Assembly (NCBI RefSeq): GCF_011397635.1
Contig: NC_064758.1
Location: 14,466,013-14,530,012 of the forward strand
Reading direction: 5' to 3'
Length of the DNA stretch: 64,000 nt
Source: Epinephelus fuscoguttatus
Lineage: Eukaryota > Chordata > Actinopteri > Perciformes > Serranidae
Of this stretch, positions 34,193-59,470 are shown one piece after another (position 1 is the stretch's first letter; the number at the start of each line of letters is the position of its first letter). The notes beneath the pieces are model-generated. The model was not told where the DNA came from. It did not search any database and saw nothing but the letters and a program-made list of their open reading frames with translations. Made by a program: the position numbers and the translations under genes.

Positions 34193-35956
34193 TTTATTTA
34201 ACTTGAACATAATTACAAGGAAACCAAACAGTCTGCAACATTCTAGCTTCAGTGGTAACCGTTCTAAGTGAATCACACTCAACACAGTAGGTCATCTCAA
34301 ACTGCTTTTTATTACATCTTAAATAACAGTACATTTTAATATAGTTTCTATCTTGCATCCAGCTTTCGGTTGTACACTGACTGACTTTAAAATTAAATAC
34401 AAAAGGTGAAAAGGGAACAGTGGGGGTGCAGAGCTCTACAGTTATTTGATGGAGAAAGAGAGAAAAGGAAAGGGAATTTAATTAATTTTTAATATTTTTT
34501 ATTTCATTTTATTTTTTGCCAACTCCAGGCCTAACGCACAATTACAGCACATTTTTTTGTACAGAATGTCGCAGAGAAAAAACAGAATGGAAAAAATGTC
34601 ACTACTGCTAAAGAAAGAGCGTCTCTGTTTACAAGGAGAAGGGAACAACAGAAAATTCTGCCATTCAGATGCTGCAAGATTTTTTTTTCATTTTTTATTA
34701 AAGGACAGAAAAAAACCTGTTATAAAATGTTTTTCTTTGTAAGTGGAATTTTGTTTGCTACAGAAGGAATGAAAATGTATTTGTTCCATTTGAGATCGTG
34801 TATGTTTAGGTGGATGAATGTACGTATGCATGTGTGTACAATTTAAACATTTACGTTACGTCTTAATTTGTGGAATCCCTCCCAAGTATGGACCAAGTAA
34901 CCATTTATGTTGCAGGGTTTGCTTCTCAAGTGCATAGCTTTGACGTTTTAGTTGAATCATGTATGCACGGAGTAGCCAAAAACAAAAAGGAAAAAAAAGA
35001 AAAACAAAAAAAAAAGAAAAGAAAAGAAAAAAGGAAAATATAAATACCATTGTATTGATATATTCAACAGGTTATTTTCTCAAAGAAAAACATCAAAGGA
35101 CTTAATTCCATATGCACCTTTTTAAGCAATTCTACAGCATGCGATTCTAAGAGATAACCCACCCATGGCAGACAACCAAAATCTTTTTTTTTTTTCGTTT
35201 TTAACTTAAAAAGTTTCAATATCATTATTTTCAAACATTGATTTATACAACATGTCATTCACAGAGTAGTAACTGCGTTTCCAAGCACGGAATGGGCACC
35301 TCTGTTAAAAGAGAAACGTCCGGATTGCAACCGGGCTAAAGTGGAGGTACTCCCTACCCGACCAAATCACATCACCGGTCCCAACCATGGGCAACAGAAA
35401 CCAGGGAAAACAAAACTAAATTAAAGGAGAAAAAAAAATGAATAAAAAAAAGGGGGCAGGGTGGATTATGATCCGATGGGTTAATCTTCATTTAATTATT
35501 CTACACTGTCGCCAGACAAAAAGGTGTAAGAATGGTTAAAATGGTTTGTTTTTTTGTTGTTTTTCGTTTTAAAAACGAGCATTCATTATCATAAACAGCA
35601 TGTGCTTGGTTAGTTAACTTTTTTTTTCTTTAGACATTATTCTATATATGCAAAGTTTAATTTTGTGCAAACAAAGATTTGTGGACTACACTGGAAAAAA
35701 GAAACAGTAAAAGTATCATGGGACTAAATATACAGAAGGGCCAGAAGTGGCTTGAGGACTCCCTGTTGAAGCTCAATTCTCTCGCTTTGTTCTCCAGTGG
35801 GATAAAGCTGGATTTTAAAATGACATGATCTGGAGGTTCTTCTAGGTCTCAACTTAAAAACATTCTCTAAAATGTGTAAAGACTAGGAAATAAAACAAAG
35901 CTTTGATCCTCATTTTAAACATTAACTGACAGTTCACTGATCTACTTCTCTTGAAC

Positions 35957-35987
<31 letters not shown>

Positions 35988-36739
35988 AGAATGAAAACAA
36001 AAACAGAAACAAAAATAAACATGGCCCAAAAGCTATTAAGAGTTAGATCACTGTCATGTAATAACCTTCACTCAGACCTGTGTATAATGAGGACGCAGGA
36101 CACGTTTGCTTGGTGGCGGCGGCAGCGGTGGGGTGTTTGCATTTTCACTTACTACAATACCAGACCATGGTCATGGGAGGAATGTACAATTTTCCCCTCC
36201 GTTCCATTTTAAAACCACTAAATTCCTCAAGCTTTTTTTTTTCTCTTTTTTTTGTAGCTGAATGAGTGACAGACAATTGTGCTCTTTTAAATGAGAAGGA
36301 GAGAGAGAGAGAATTTTTGCCCTTGATAGTTTTTTGGGGTGTTTGGAGTCAGTATCATGGTGTTTTTGAAAAGATTGGATATGCAATAAAATTGAACATT
36401 GTGATGTTGGAATGGTCTTCCACTCAACTTTGGAGTCCAGATGCCACCTGAGAACAAAAGAAAAACACATGATTAGATTCAGTGACCAGAAAACTGTAAA
36501 ATCAATGCATCATGGGTTGATCATGTTTCTCCAAGTTTTATTAGCAGTTACAAATATTCACAAACTGCTCACATATTTATTTTACTCATGTTTAAAATGT
36601 CTTACATGTTGCACCTTCTTTCCCAACCCCCAGATGGCAGTAAACACAAACTCTAGCTGAGCTCCATGTAGCTGCTGCTGCTGTTTCTCAACCAATCATC
36701 AGACAACATTTCTCTCAGTTCATCATTTACCTTCAGACT
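34193..36739 (-). other. gnb1: gnb1 3' untranslated region
   Basis: It follows the gnb1 stop codon without any recognisable splice site or other gene. Minus-strand AATAAA signals occur at 34308-34313 and 34193-34198, giving a 3' UTR of about 2.4-2.5 kb. It contains homopolymer tracts (35958-35984; 34681-34690). The extent is inferred from signals only. Confidence 0.5.
35958..35984 (+). repeat. Poly(A) tract of about 27 bases in the gnb1 3' UTR
   Basis: Uninterrupted A run, which is poly(U) in the gnb1 transcript. Confidence 0.9.
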
Positions 36740-49364
<12,625 letters not shown>

Positions 49365-49414
49365 TTTCCTCTGCTAATGGTGTGCTTCGCTCCGCCGCCT
49401 AGACTCTTGCTGAT

Positions 49415-52400
49415 CTGGAGGAGACAAGAAACGAGAGGCTCAACATACATACTACATACTGCTCTTTTCATGTTGGTGGTAATCAGGGTTGGAAATAAAC
49501 TCTTTTGCATCCACCAGTCACCCAATAGTTTACCAATGTTTTTCTGGCTGCTGAGTAAGGCAAATCTCGCAGCCACTTGCATATTTTACCAGCATTTGGC
49601 TGTTGGCTGGTGCTAATTTCCAACCTGGTAATACACAAAATTTACAGTTAGGTAACTTGTACTCATGACTTTTTTACTCTGAATACTAGTGCACCAAATT
49701 ACATTAAAGACATGATGTGCTTCACCATCTGTGATTGATTGATGGACATGATAACTTCAACAAAATGCAGCTGAGGATCACATAGTCTCTTAAATCCAAT
49801 CTGCAAGGCCCAGACAAAGTCGCAGGGAATCACAACAGCCCAACACTTTCTAGACAGCTCGAGACTTGTCCTTGCCAGCTTGAAACTGTTACCTAGCAAC
49901 AAGCACTAAGCAGCTACTTTAGGCTTAAGATAACAATTTTGAGGATGATGTTGAATTTGTTCTCTCTCCCCTCACAAACAATAGCAGACCCCCAGGCAAA
50001 GATTTGGCCACACTGAGCAGCTGATAACCATTCCTCAACAGCCAAGGCAAAAATAAATATTTTAAAAAAATGTTTAAAAAATTCCACTCAGCCATAAAGA
50101 AGCAAACGTACCCCTGGACTGTCAAAAGAAGGATTAAGAGTCCAGATATCAAGAAAGCAGAGAGGCAGACGAAGAGACCAGCTTGGGTTTTGTTGCACTA
50201 CTGGAACCCGATGGAGCTCAGATGATGGGCCGGGTTTGACGAAGCTGTCAATGCTCTGGCCTCTGGACTCTAAACTCTCCTCCAATGTCATCCCTGTAAT
50301 CCTGGGACACAGTTGATTCAGCTCCTCCAGCCAAATCCGGTTAAGACAAAACCTGCTGATGATCCTAAAAGCAGTGGCTATCCCGCTGACCCCAATCCTC
50401 TGGTTGACGCTCTTAGCACCGACACTTTCACTCTCCATAAAAAGACGACAAATTCTACTAAAAAGAAAAATACAATTGCCACAATTATGAAATCTGGCTT
50501 ACAGTCTTGAAAGGCATGACACTGATGGAAGACAGTGTAAGTGGGACCATCGTTACTATTTTAAGTGCCTGGAAAAGTCAGCAGACAAAACTTTCCTAAA
50601 CAGCTGTCCACTGAAACAGTTAACTCCAGGATGATTTGAAAAATGATGATGGATGACTCCATCCAGTGAGGAAAATTAAGGAATGGTTTTCCTTTGGCGC
50701 TCTCTCCTCTCACTCATTTCAAGGACCAGTTACGAACACAATTTTATGAAACTTAACTTCCTTCTAGGAAAAACTACGTGACATCACTGCCCATGTGTCA
50801 AACAAAAGCGAACTACAGTACCATTTATACTGCACACACACCTTACCTCCCTGTTTCTCTGGGTTTCAATATAGGTCCTTTGTCCTGGAGAGTGTTGAGA
50901 CCTTCTGAATGAACACCTTAGCCTTCAAGCGCCTCACATCTCAGTTGCTACCTGTCACCTGATTGGCCAGCGCTGCTAAATGGGTCTGCATCCAGGCAAG
51001 ACGCTTTAACCCTTAATCTTGGTTGATAAAAACATCTCACGGTAATATCATGGGCTAATTCTTCTCTTCTCTGTAACAGTCCACATACTGTGTAAGAGAA
51101 AATGTAACCCACCAGTGGCCTTTTCAACATAAGCTATCAGCTGTACAACATATATCGGAACCTGAAAACATTTCAAAGTGTAACACCGGGACATCTGTAA
51201 AAGGTGTAACGCACCATGTATATCTTCTACTGGTTGATGAAGTCTACGTTAGGATGATTCATATACCCTGCAGTGCATGAATAACACAACGACCAAAGTT
51301 CTACTGCTAATAATTCTTCCTTCACTTCAATTTATTACACACTGCACAGCTAAAATAACCATGCCTCCGAAGCCTTGTGTTACAATCTAACAAGTTTGTT
51401 TCAATTTTCTGTATCTCTGTCTAATTCATTGTTAATAGTAAAATGTCACTGAAAGGCATTAAATGCACACTGCTGCCATGGTGGTGGTGGTGAGGGTTTT
51501 TTGCCAGAAATAGCACTTGAAATTCAGGCACTGCTGTTGAATTTTTGTTTCAGGACACCTTAGTAACTATATCTTATACTGTCAGTCCAGAGGTGTTAAT
51601 TATAAACACACTGTTGTCCTTCTGATACGTTCGCCAAGCCCTGCAGAGCAACAATGCAAAGGGCACCAGATCCTGCTCCCATAAACTTACTTGCTCCTGA
51701 GGTAGTGTTTTCCCATGGCCCAGGAACTATGGGGGTGGAGTCTGCAGCGCAAAATGTTACTTGCTGGTCACACAAACCTTGAAGCTGCTATGACATGTGA
51801 ACAGCATCCATTACGTCTGAAAGCAAGCACTGGTTGTCCTGGCTTTAAATAATATTATGGCAAAGGGCACAACTGGAATACCCTTTGCGGTCCATGGTGG
51901 CCGAGTAAGATGTTTACTGAAGCATTTGGGTAATCCTGGTCAGTTTGTCTGAAAACCATATGATCACATCATATTCGACTGGGTATTGGTTCAGGTGGTG
52001 CTCAATAACAGATAACATCACATAATCCGTACCAGTAATAGAACAGACATATTAAGATGAAATGAAATGAACATAAGTCATTTGTTTGCAAAAACTCTGC
52101 ATTCAGGAACTGCGAGAAGTCTACAATCCTTCTACACCAGAAGCTTGGTATGTAACACCCTGCCAGGCCTGTAGTCTTGACTTCTTTCTTGTTTTAAGGA
52201 GCTTTTTGTCCTCATTTTTGGCTTGAATAAGAAAAACACATGCTCAGTTGGGCTGAGGTCAGGTGATCTATGCAGTCTGTCAGAAACATTCCACTACTAG
52301 CTCCTTAAAAAAAAACCTCTCCAAAAATTGCTTGACGGCTTTATATGAATGAATAACAAATATTTATCTTTTTTTCATTGGTCTCAGTGCTCAAACATAA

Positions 52401-55400
52401 CCTGGCGTCTAAAATGCAACAAAATCCCAGATTGGGTTAATGTGTAATTGATGAAATGCAAAAGAATTTCTACTGACAGAAACATAAAATAAGGCACTAG
52501 TCTTTGCTGGCAATTAGTATTAGAGGTGTGATTCAGAGGACTCTTTTTCCCTTGTGCTGGTGGTGGGAGTGTTGAAACCACTGGCAGCCCAACAGATAGA
52601 GCCTCGACTTCGCTGCCTTCTCTTTCTGCCAGCTATTTTTAGAGAGGTGGTGGGGGAGGAGGAGGAGAAAGAGGAGGAGGGAAGCAGACTTCACATTTTC
52701 CAGCCACTCCTATCAGCTCCGACATCTCGAGCACAACACAGTGACAAGGAGAGAGGAAGTGTAATTTGACTCCACACACACTAACACACTTCACTGGTAT
52801 TTCTCCTTCCCATGCGGCCATGATCATGCATGCACCATTCATTTCCACACCGTACAGACGTATTACTGGGCTATATGAGCTTTGTAATCAGAGAACATTT
52901 CGGTGGAGGTTTCATTATACAGTGCAAAGGATGAGAAATAAAATAATGTGAGTGGACTTCTCTGTAAATATGTATTTCAAAGAAAGTAATGATAAATAGA
53001 AACAATGCCTTTGTGAATTTTCAGAGAGCAAGTTTAAAGATATTTTAACGTTTTTATTTAATAGTAACTTGCATTAAATTTAGAAATATATCCTAAAATG
53101 TCCAAAAAATGTCTCTACCTGGGAAAAAATTTCCTCATAGTTATGGAACCATAAATGTGCAGTGCTAAGAAAAAGGACGACAAAACTAGACAATATGTCC
53201 AATCACATCAATGAACACATACTGCACTAAAGTTATTTGCACAAATAATCAAAATGGATCTCTGATAACTACACTGAGGAAAAATGCAATCCTACAATAA
53301 AGATCTGAATGAAGGATTTATTTATTTCAATTAAAATACCCAAGGACAACTTCATGAAAACAAAAATGACTGATGGCTAAATAAAAACAGAAGGGTAGTA
53401 GGTGTGAAGGGACATAAATCACAGGATGGTCTGGAGGGGTTTGCCAGTAGATTTTTGGGGGAGACAAAAGGCTCCACCCTGATGACATAAGAAGTCGGGT
53501 AGGCAGTGAGATGTTCTGGTGCACAAGAGGATAGAGGCAAGAGAAGCAAGCTGGAGGACAGAGCCAGATTAAACTAATGAGAGTGAACAAGCAGAGGACA
53601 ATTGGGAGGGGAGCTGCTAATTAACCCCTTGGTGAAAGGGAGCAAGGCTCTGTAAGCTTCCCAGTATTAAAGGACTGAGCAGAGGAGGCCTACACTTACT
53701 TCACCCTGGCTTTCTTGGCCATCCAAAATATAGCTTTTCTCACCTGGTTTTCAGCCAAATACTCTATACAAATGAGCATATACATTACAAAGCACTGTAC
53801 GTATTGTACATGGAGTCAGCACAGACAAAGTCACACAACATATTGAAACCCTGTAAACTAAGCCTGCATGAATAAACCTTTATGAAACATAAAAAATGTC
53901 CTCAATGGACTGCAGGCCTAAATTTTCTTCTGAGATGAATGTAACCACATTGGTCTTAGGTGTCGCGCACTTAAAGCAAACAGGAGAAATTACCAAAGAG
54001 CACATCAACCAATAGCAGACACATGTAAAATCCCTTTTATAAAAGTTTAAGTAAAATTTTCTGACTCTGACAAATAATTATATTCACCATATATTGGAAA
54101 TATGACAATTGCTCCCAAACTTAACTTCTTTACGTCTTTAGGTTACCACAGCAAATGAACACGACAGAATAGATAACACTAGCCTTTCCCTGTGACGTTT
54201 CAATGTGAGTGACTGTGACTGGGGCCAATGCAGGCATGTTTTTTTATGAACTGGTACTTGCTATAGTAGCCTGGACCCATCTTAAAAACTTAGTCCATAT
54301 GCTCTGGGTACGTCAGGTGATAAAAGTGTGGCATCCTAACCTGTTAAAACACTGAAGCCTTTTTTTGTGTGTGCCCCTTTTCCACCAAAATTAGCACATA
54401 TGCATTTTTATTTATTTATTTTTTTACATGAGGGAACACTACCTAAAAATAGGCCATGGGATACTTTCCTGCTGCTAGTAGACAAGTATGCCTTTATTTT
54501 ATGGTGTGTCCTGTTCAATGTCATTAAAATGCCAGAAAACAGGGTTGGTAAATGGCTGACAAAAGCATAAAAGGCTGGTGAAAATGCTATGGCAGTCACT
54601 TATTTTTTTTTTTTTTAGATCTGTTATTTTTTTCAGTCAACAGTTGCACCGCAAAAGGGGCAAGAATTAGCATATCCTCCCACATTGACATGTTTCCATC
54701 ACTGCTGATCGGAGCTAGATCCAATAAAACCTATGACTACTGAAGAGTCATTTGTCCCGAGAATCAGAGTTTACATTAGCTGTCATATGCTGGCTTCTGG
54801 CCGCTATCACATGTAGTTGTCCAGCAGATGAAAATATCAACTGCCAAAATGTCTGGGGGGAAATTTGCCTAATTAATTACTTATAATAGCATATTAAATA
54901 GTCTTATATTGTGTGACCTATAACATATGTTGCCAAGACAATTTAAATATAAACTTACGTTACCCAGACTAGATTTTGGGATATTAATTACCAATGGATC
55001 TATTTATCCAACAAATCCGTACAGAGTGTATCCCTACCTCCTTGTCAGTTGTGTCTAAACAGAGAGCGAAACAAGCGGACACACACAACACACACACAAA
55101 CATGTAAGCAGACAGAGCCAATGCTTTACATTTGATTAGAGGAGAACAGAGGAGCAGAATTGCTTGCTGACCAGCGCAGAGAAATGCGCTTCTGGTTTTA
55201 AGGACTAGGTGGCTGCGTGAAAACAGAGGAAGACAGACATACTGGGGCGCACCGAGTCCTTTCCCTCCTTTGCCGCTGCCACTAATCCTGTGATTAGTTA
55301 CAATGTTAAATAGGCCACTTCTTCATTTAGCTTATTTTCAAGTTATTTAATTTGCAGCATTTTATTGCTGTTAAAGTGTAGGCTATTATATAGCTATTCA

Positions 55401-55655
55401 AAACACATGGTCTGCAGTTGTTCTATATGGCCTAAATTCTGAAATATTAACGAGCATAAAACCGGACAGAAATAAACTGCCAAATGTAACATTTCCCTCT
55501 GAAGACAAAAGCCAAATGTTAGTGGGTGTTATTTTTGTCAAGTGCGAAAGGAGCCTCTGAGAACTGAGGAGCTCATAAAACAAACAAATCACAACAAGGA
55601 GTTTAAACTGATTCACTCTGACTGAGCCACTTAGGTTTTAAGAAAGGGTTGTCTA
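49415..55655. other. Probable gnb1 5' intron or upstream flank, part 1
   Basis: No coding exon supported. A purine-rich stretch (52646-52682, GGAGGAGGAGG-type) lies in a slightly GC-richer block at 52540-52760. A 116-codon minus-strand frame at 50088-50438 has no recognisable similarity. A possible donor (CTACCTCCTT, minus sense AAGGAG|GTAG) near 55034 could mark a gnb1 5' UTR exon but is weak evidence. Confidence 0.3.
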
Positions 55656-56162
55656 AAGCCCCTTTCACACATGGACTACAACCGAGAACCTGTATAGACA
55701 CAACTCAGACAAGCTGTATATGAGAATGCAAACACAACTTTACCCTTCCAGTTCTCTTGTGCAAATTCTGTGCAATGTCTGATTGAGCCCATGAGTGAAT
55801 AGAGCAGGTCATTATTCAGAGAAATCACAGCCAGCAAGTGGGTGTGTGGAAGACATTTCTAACATGCAAATGGCACGTACCCAGAAAAATACAAACATCT
55901 GAGGATGAAGAAGAAGGGTCATTAGACGGACACAATACTAAGCTGGGGAGACAAGCAGATTTTAAAAAAACGTGTGCTGGTATGGGCCATTGCTAAAATA
56001 ATCAAATACAAGGAATGCAGAGAGACTTGGTTGTTCATGACCAAATTACAAACCGGCTAATTTTCTCTACCCAGGCGAAACCCCACACCCAATCCAAATT
56101 GAGTATTTCTAGTAGGTAAGAGCACACCCACTGTTCTGTACTACGTGTGTGAAAGGGCAAAG
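55656..56162. mobile_element. MITE with CCCTTTCACACA-type inverted ends
   Basis: The left end GCCCCTTTCACACATGGACT (about 55658) is inverted at the right end (ACGTGTGTGAAAGGGCAAAG, about 56143-56162). About 500 bases, AT-rich and non-coding. Such CCCTTTCACAC ends are common among fish non-autonomous DNA transposons. Confidence 0.6.
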
Positions 56163-58890
56163 TTCATATGAGAAAATGGCGTGTAAATGTGCGTTTTCGG
56201 TTTCGTATGTGGGATCAGGGTGCAGGGAAGTGTTGCGGAGAAGTACCAAAGACAAAAAAAAGTGATTGGAGCATTGAAAGCCTGAGTGGTGTTGTTGTTG
56301 TTTTCAATCTCAATTATCATGACAATTATTTCTCAATACATTTTGCCTGCTGTGAGACAGACACACAGCCATGTATTAAACACACGCTAGTTTTTAAAAA
56401 GGTGGGGTTAAGATAGTGGGCTTAATAATTTACGCCCTCCTGCTTAGATACCAGCTGCCCCACCCCTTGCCTTCATGAGGGCTGCATCCCGTCTTCCCGG
56501 TCTGATTGTTCCTGCTAAGTTGCTTCTCTGTGGGATCCTACATTCTCACGCTTTAGAGTGCCATTTGGTTGTGGTTGATTTGCTGCTCCTAGACACGTAC
56601 AGTGTGAGATACAGCAAGATATGGATGGCACTGCTTTTTGCTGCAAGTTTTTTTAGTAGCTGGCTGTGGCAGTGGTTCGACTACTCATCATCTGTGTCAG
56701 CATGCTGCCTCCACCTTAATACGAGCGCATAGCCTCTCTAAGCAGGCGTTTCCTTTTTAAGGGTGTTTCCCTTGCTGTGCTTGTCTCTCTCTCTTCCCTT
56801 TGTCAAAACATTCAGCGGATGTGGCGACAGCACACACACTTTACAAATACACTTGCTCTGTGGTTTCTGCTACTACCATTGCGCTTGCCAGTGTCCATCC
56901 AGGCTTTGAACCAGGCTATGCAATCAGCTGCATTACAATAACAGGTTACACAGGACATCCTGACAGGCAGGCTTATGCTAACAGACAAATGTGGGGATAA
57001 AATCAGAAAGGAGGGAGGATCAGCAGGAGGCGCTGTGTGTGGTGCTGCAACACCAGAGGACAGGCTGGCACTTCACACGAAATTAGGTCAGTCTGACTTA
57101 TATTAGGCCTAACCCATGCTGGTAAACAAATAATCAAGACTGAGTGAAAGAAGCTGAGTGAAGCTGCAATGAGACAAGTCACTTTGCTGAGCTACAGAGT
57201 ATTTTAGAGAGTATTTTATTAAATGAAAGAGGGATACAAAAGGTATGAAACAGTAACTACAATTAACATAATGCATATAAGAGCAGTTACGAATGACTCT
57301 TTTTTACAGAATGATTGATTTTGTCAGATGAATGAGTTTAAATTTAGTGTTACTGAAACAGTATGTTCAAAACATAGCATTCAAAGAGTGAAGAAAGAGT
57401 GAAATTTGTGCATAAGCAGAAAAATACACTCATTACTCATACTTGGACTCCACCCTGTCTGATATAGTCGACATGCCACACATTCATCATATTTGCTTTG
57501 CAAGATTAACAATGACTCCTTTTTTTGGAGGAAACAACTTTTATCACTGTATCTGCATCAACATGCTGATAAACATACATTTAATAAAAATCGTTGCCTC
57601 CAAAAAAGAGTTACTTGTTAACATGGCCTCCTCCTTAGTATGAACTTGGTTGGACCAAAATTATCATCTGTCATTTTCTGTGGGTAGTCTCAGCTTGAAA
57701 GCCTTTGGGCGCATCAACCTGTCATAGAGTCGGAACTTTAACAGGCTTTGTAACATAATGATAACTGGTGATTTTAATAAACAGACCTATGTCTTTCACT
57801 TTAAACCCAGGCCATACACTTTTTAAAAGTATCTGATTACAAGTAGTCAGGTATATAAAGTGTTTTTGCTTCATCTATGGTAATTGCACAGCCTGCACTG
57901 AGGAAGAATGATGTATGTAATTCACAATAGTTTGGTCCCCCCCCCCATTGACATTAAAGGCAAAGAGACATCACGTACAGGTAGAGGTAGGCAGGGTGGC
58001 CCTGCAGCATGTCAAGTTCACCACAAGCCATGATGACGTAAGTAGTGCTTGTAATTGTGTTAATCGTGATCTCAATATTGACCAAAACAATCTAGATAAA
58101 TCATGATAATGCTTCAAGCCATAACTGAGCAGCCCTACATGCAAAACAAAAAACAAATACAAATTTTTAGAAAAATCTCATCCCTGAGCATCCATGATGT
58201 CAATATGCACGCCTCCTGGATTACTGGACCTCCTTCTGATTTAAACAAGCAATGTAAATCAATTTTATGTGCTGTTTTGAAGTGTCAATTTTTATCTTAC
58301 ACATTTTGCCTAGGTCAGAATCAGCCATGGCAGATGGCTCAAAAAACCCTATTCCTGGCTTACAATGGGACTGCACTTTCAGGTCTCGATGCCACTGGAT
58401 GGCTTTTAGAAAAGCACTGTGTGGGGGAAAAGCCAACTCATTTCGTCTTTTTCTCTCTATCCATCCATCCAGCGGAAAAAACAACAACATTAAAAGCATT
58501 CCCTAACACCTGAGCTCTCTTACTAAGAGTTAGACAAATCTCATTGAGCTCAGCACTTGGCGTCTAACCAGCAGTGACAGCTTATCCACTGACTAGCTCT
58601 GACTACCAAACTGGCAATATTATGATCACACAAAGTTATGTCAAATATAACAGCCAGTCGTTTATTATAGTAGGCTGACCCGATCCATTTGTGATGGATT
58701 GTGTTGGCTTAATAATGGCTGATAATAATAATGATCCATTCCTTTCTTTTCTGAGGTGGACCACGCCTCTACATTTTTGCTTAAAAAAATTTACTGAAAC
58801 TTCAAACTGGGGATAAGAGATGATGTCCAAATCCTGCCCAATCCTTACCCTTACTTACTTAACTAATTTCCTCTAACACTACCTAGGTTC
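56163..58890. other. Probable gnb1 5' intron or upstream flank, part 2
   Basis: No gene supported. A fragment at about 58045-58138 (TTAATCGTGATCTCAATATT, ending AGCAGCCCTA) is related to the hAT-like element that follows. Confidence 0.35.
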
Positions 58891-59470
58891 GAAAGGCTGT
58901 GCAATTAATCGTCTGGTGATCGCGATTACGATTTTGAGGTCAAACAATTTCAAAATTAATGAAATCAAGGGTAAACGATTTTTGGTCATGGATGCCTGGA
59001 GATGCTATTTTGTCTTCAACAGAAGCTTTGCATGCGCAATACCGCCCCGTCCCCGCCTCTCCTCTATTCACTCCACGAGCCAGTCAAGTAGGTGAACTAT
59101 GAATGATGCGAGGGGGGAGGTGATCGCGGAAGATTTCAAAAACAGCAAACGGAAAATGGCAGAGGGAGAGCAAGAGAGGTTGGTCTGTGTGTGTGTGTGT
59201 GTGTGTGTGTGTCTGTGTGTGTGTGTGTGTGCGCGCGCGCATGTGTCTGTATGTGAGCGCATGTGTCTGTGCGTGTGCATGCATCAGGGTCAAACTCAGC
59301 TGTGCACGATACAGAGAGCAGAGGAGAATTGAAGATGTGCGACCATGTAGAGACAGAAATGACATGCCGTCATGTAAACAATATCAGTCATCACGTGCAC
59401 CGCATAATCGTGATTTCAATTTTGACCCAAAATAATCGTGATTATGATTTTTTCCATAAATCAAGCAGCC
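58891..59470. mobile_element. hAT-like non-autonomous element with 8-base target duplication
   Basis: The direct repeat CTAGGTTC flanks the element at 58883-58890 and 59471-59478, the 8-base duplication typical of hAT. Ends are inverted in outline: GGCTGTGCAATTAATCG on the left; on the right, in inverse sense, GGCTGCTTGATTTATGG followed by AATCACGATTATTTTGGGTC. The interior holds a (TG)n tract and no transposase. Confidence 0.65.
59187..59235 (+). repeat. (TG)n / (GC)n microsatellite inside the hAT-like element
   Basis: About 20 TG units with one CTG break, then GCGCGCGCGC. Confidence 0.9.

Noticed and set aside
55034..55260. gnb1 untranslated first exon
   Set aside because: Only a weak donor-like sequence supports it, with no GC-rich promoter. 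Not listed as an exon.
59068..59435. Frames with histidine-threonine or cysteine-valine repeats
   Set aside because: Translations of the (TG)n microsatellite inside a hAT-like element.
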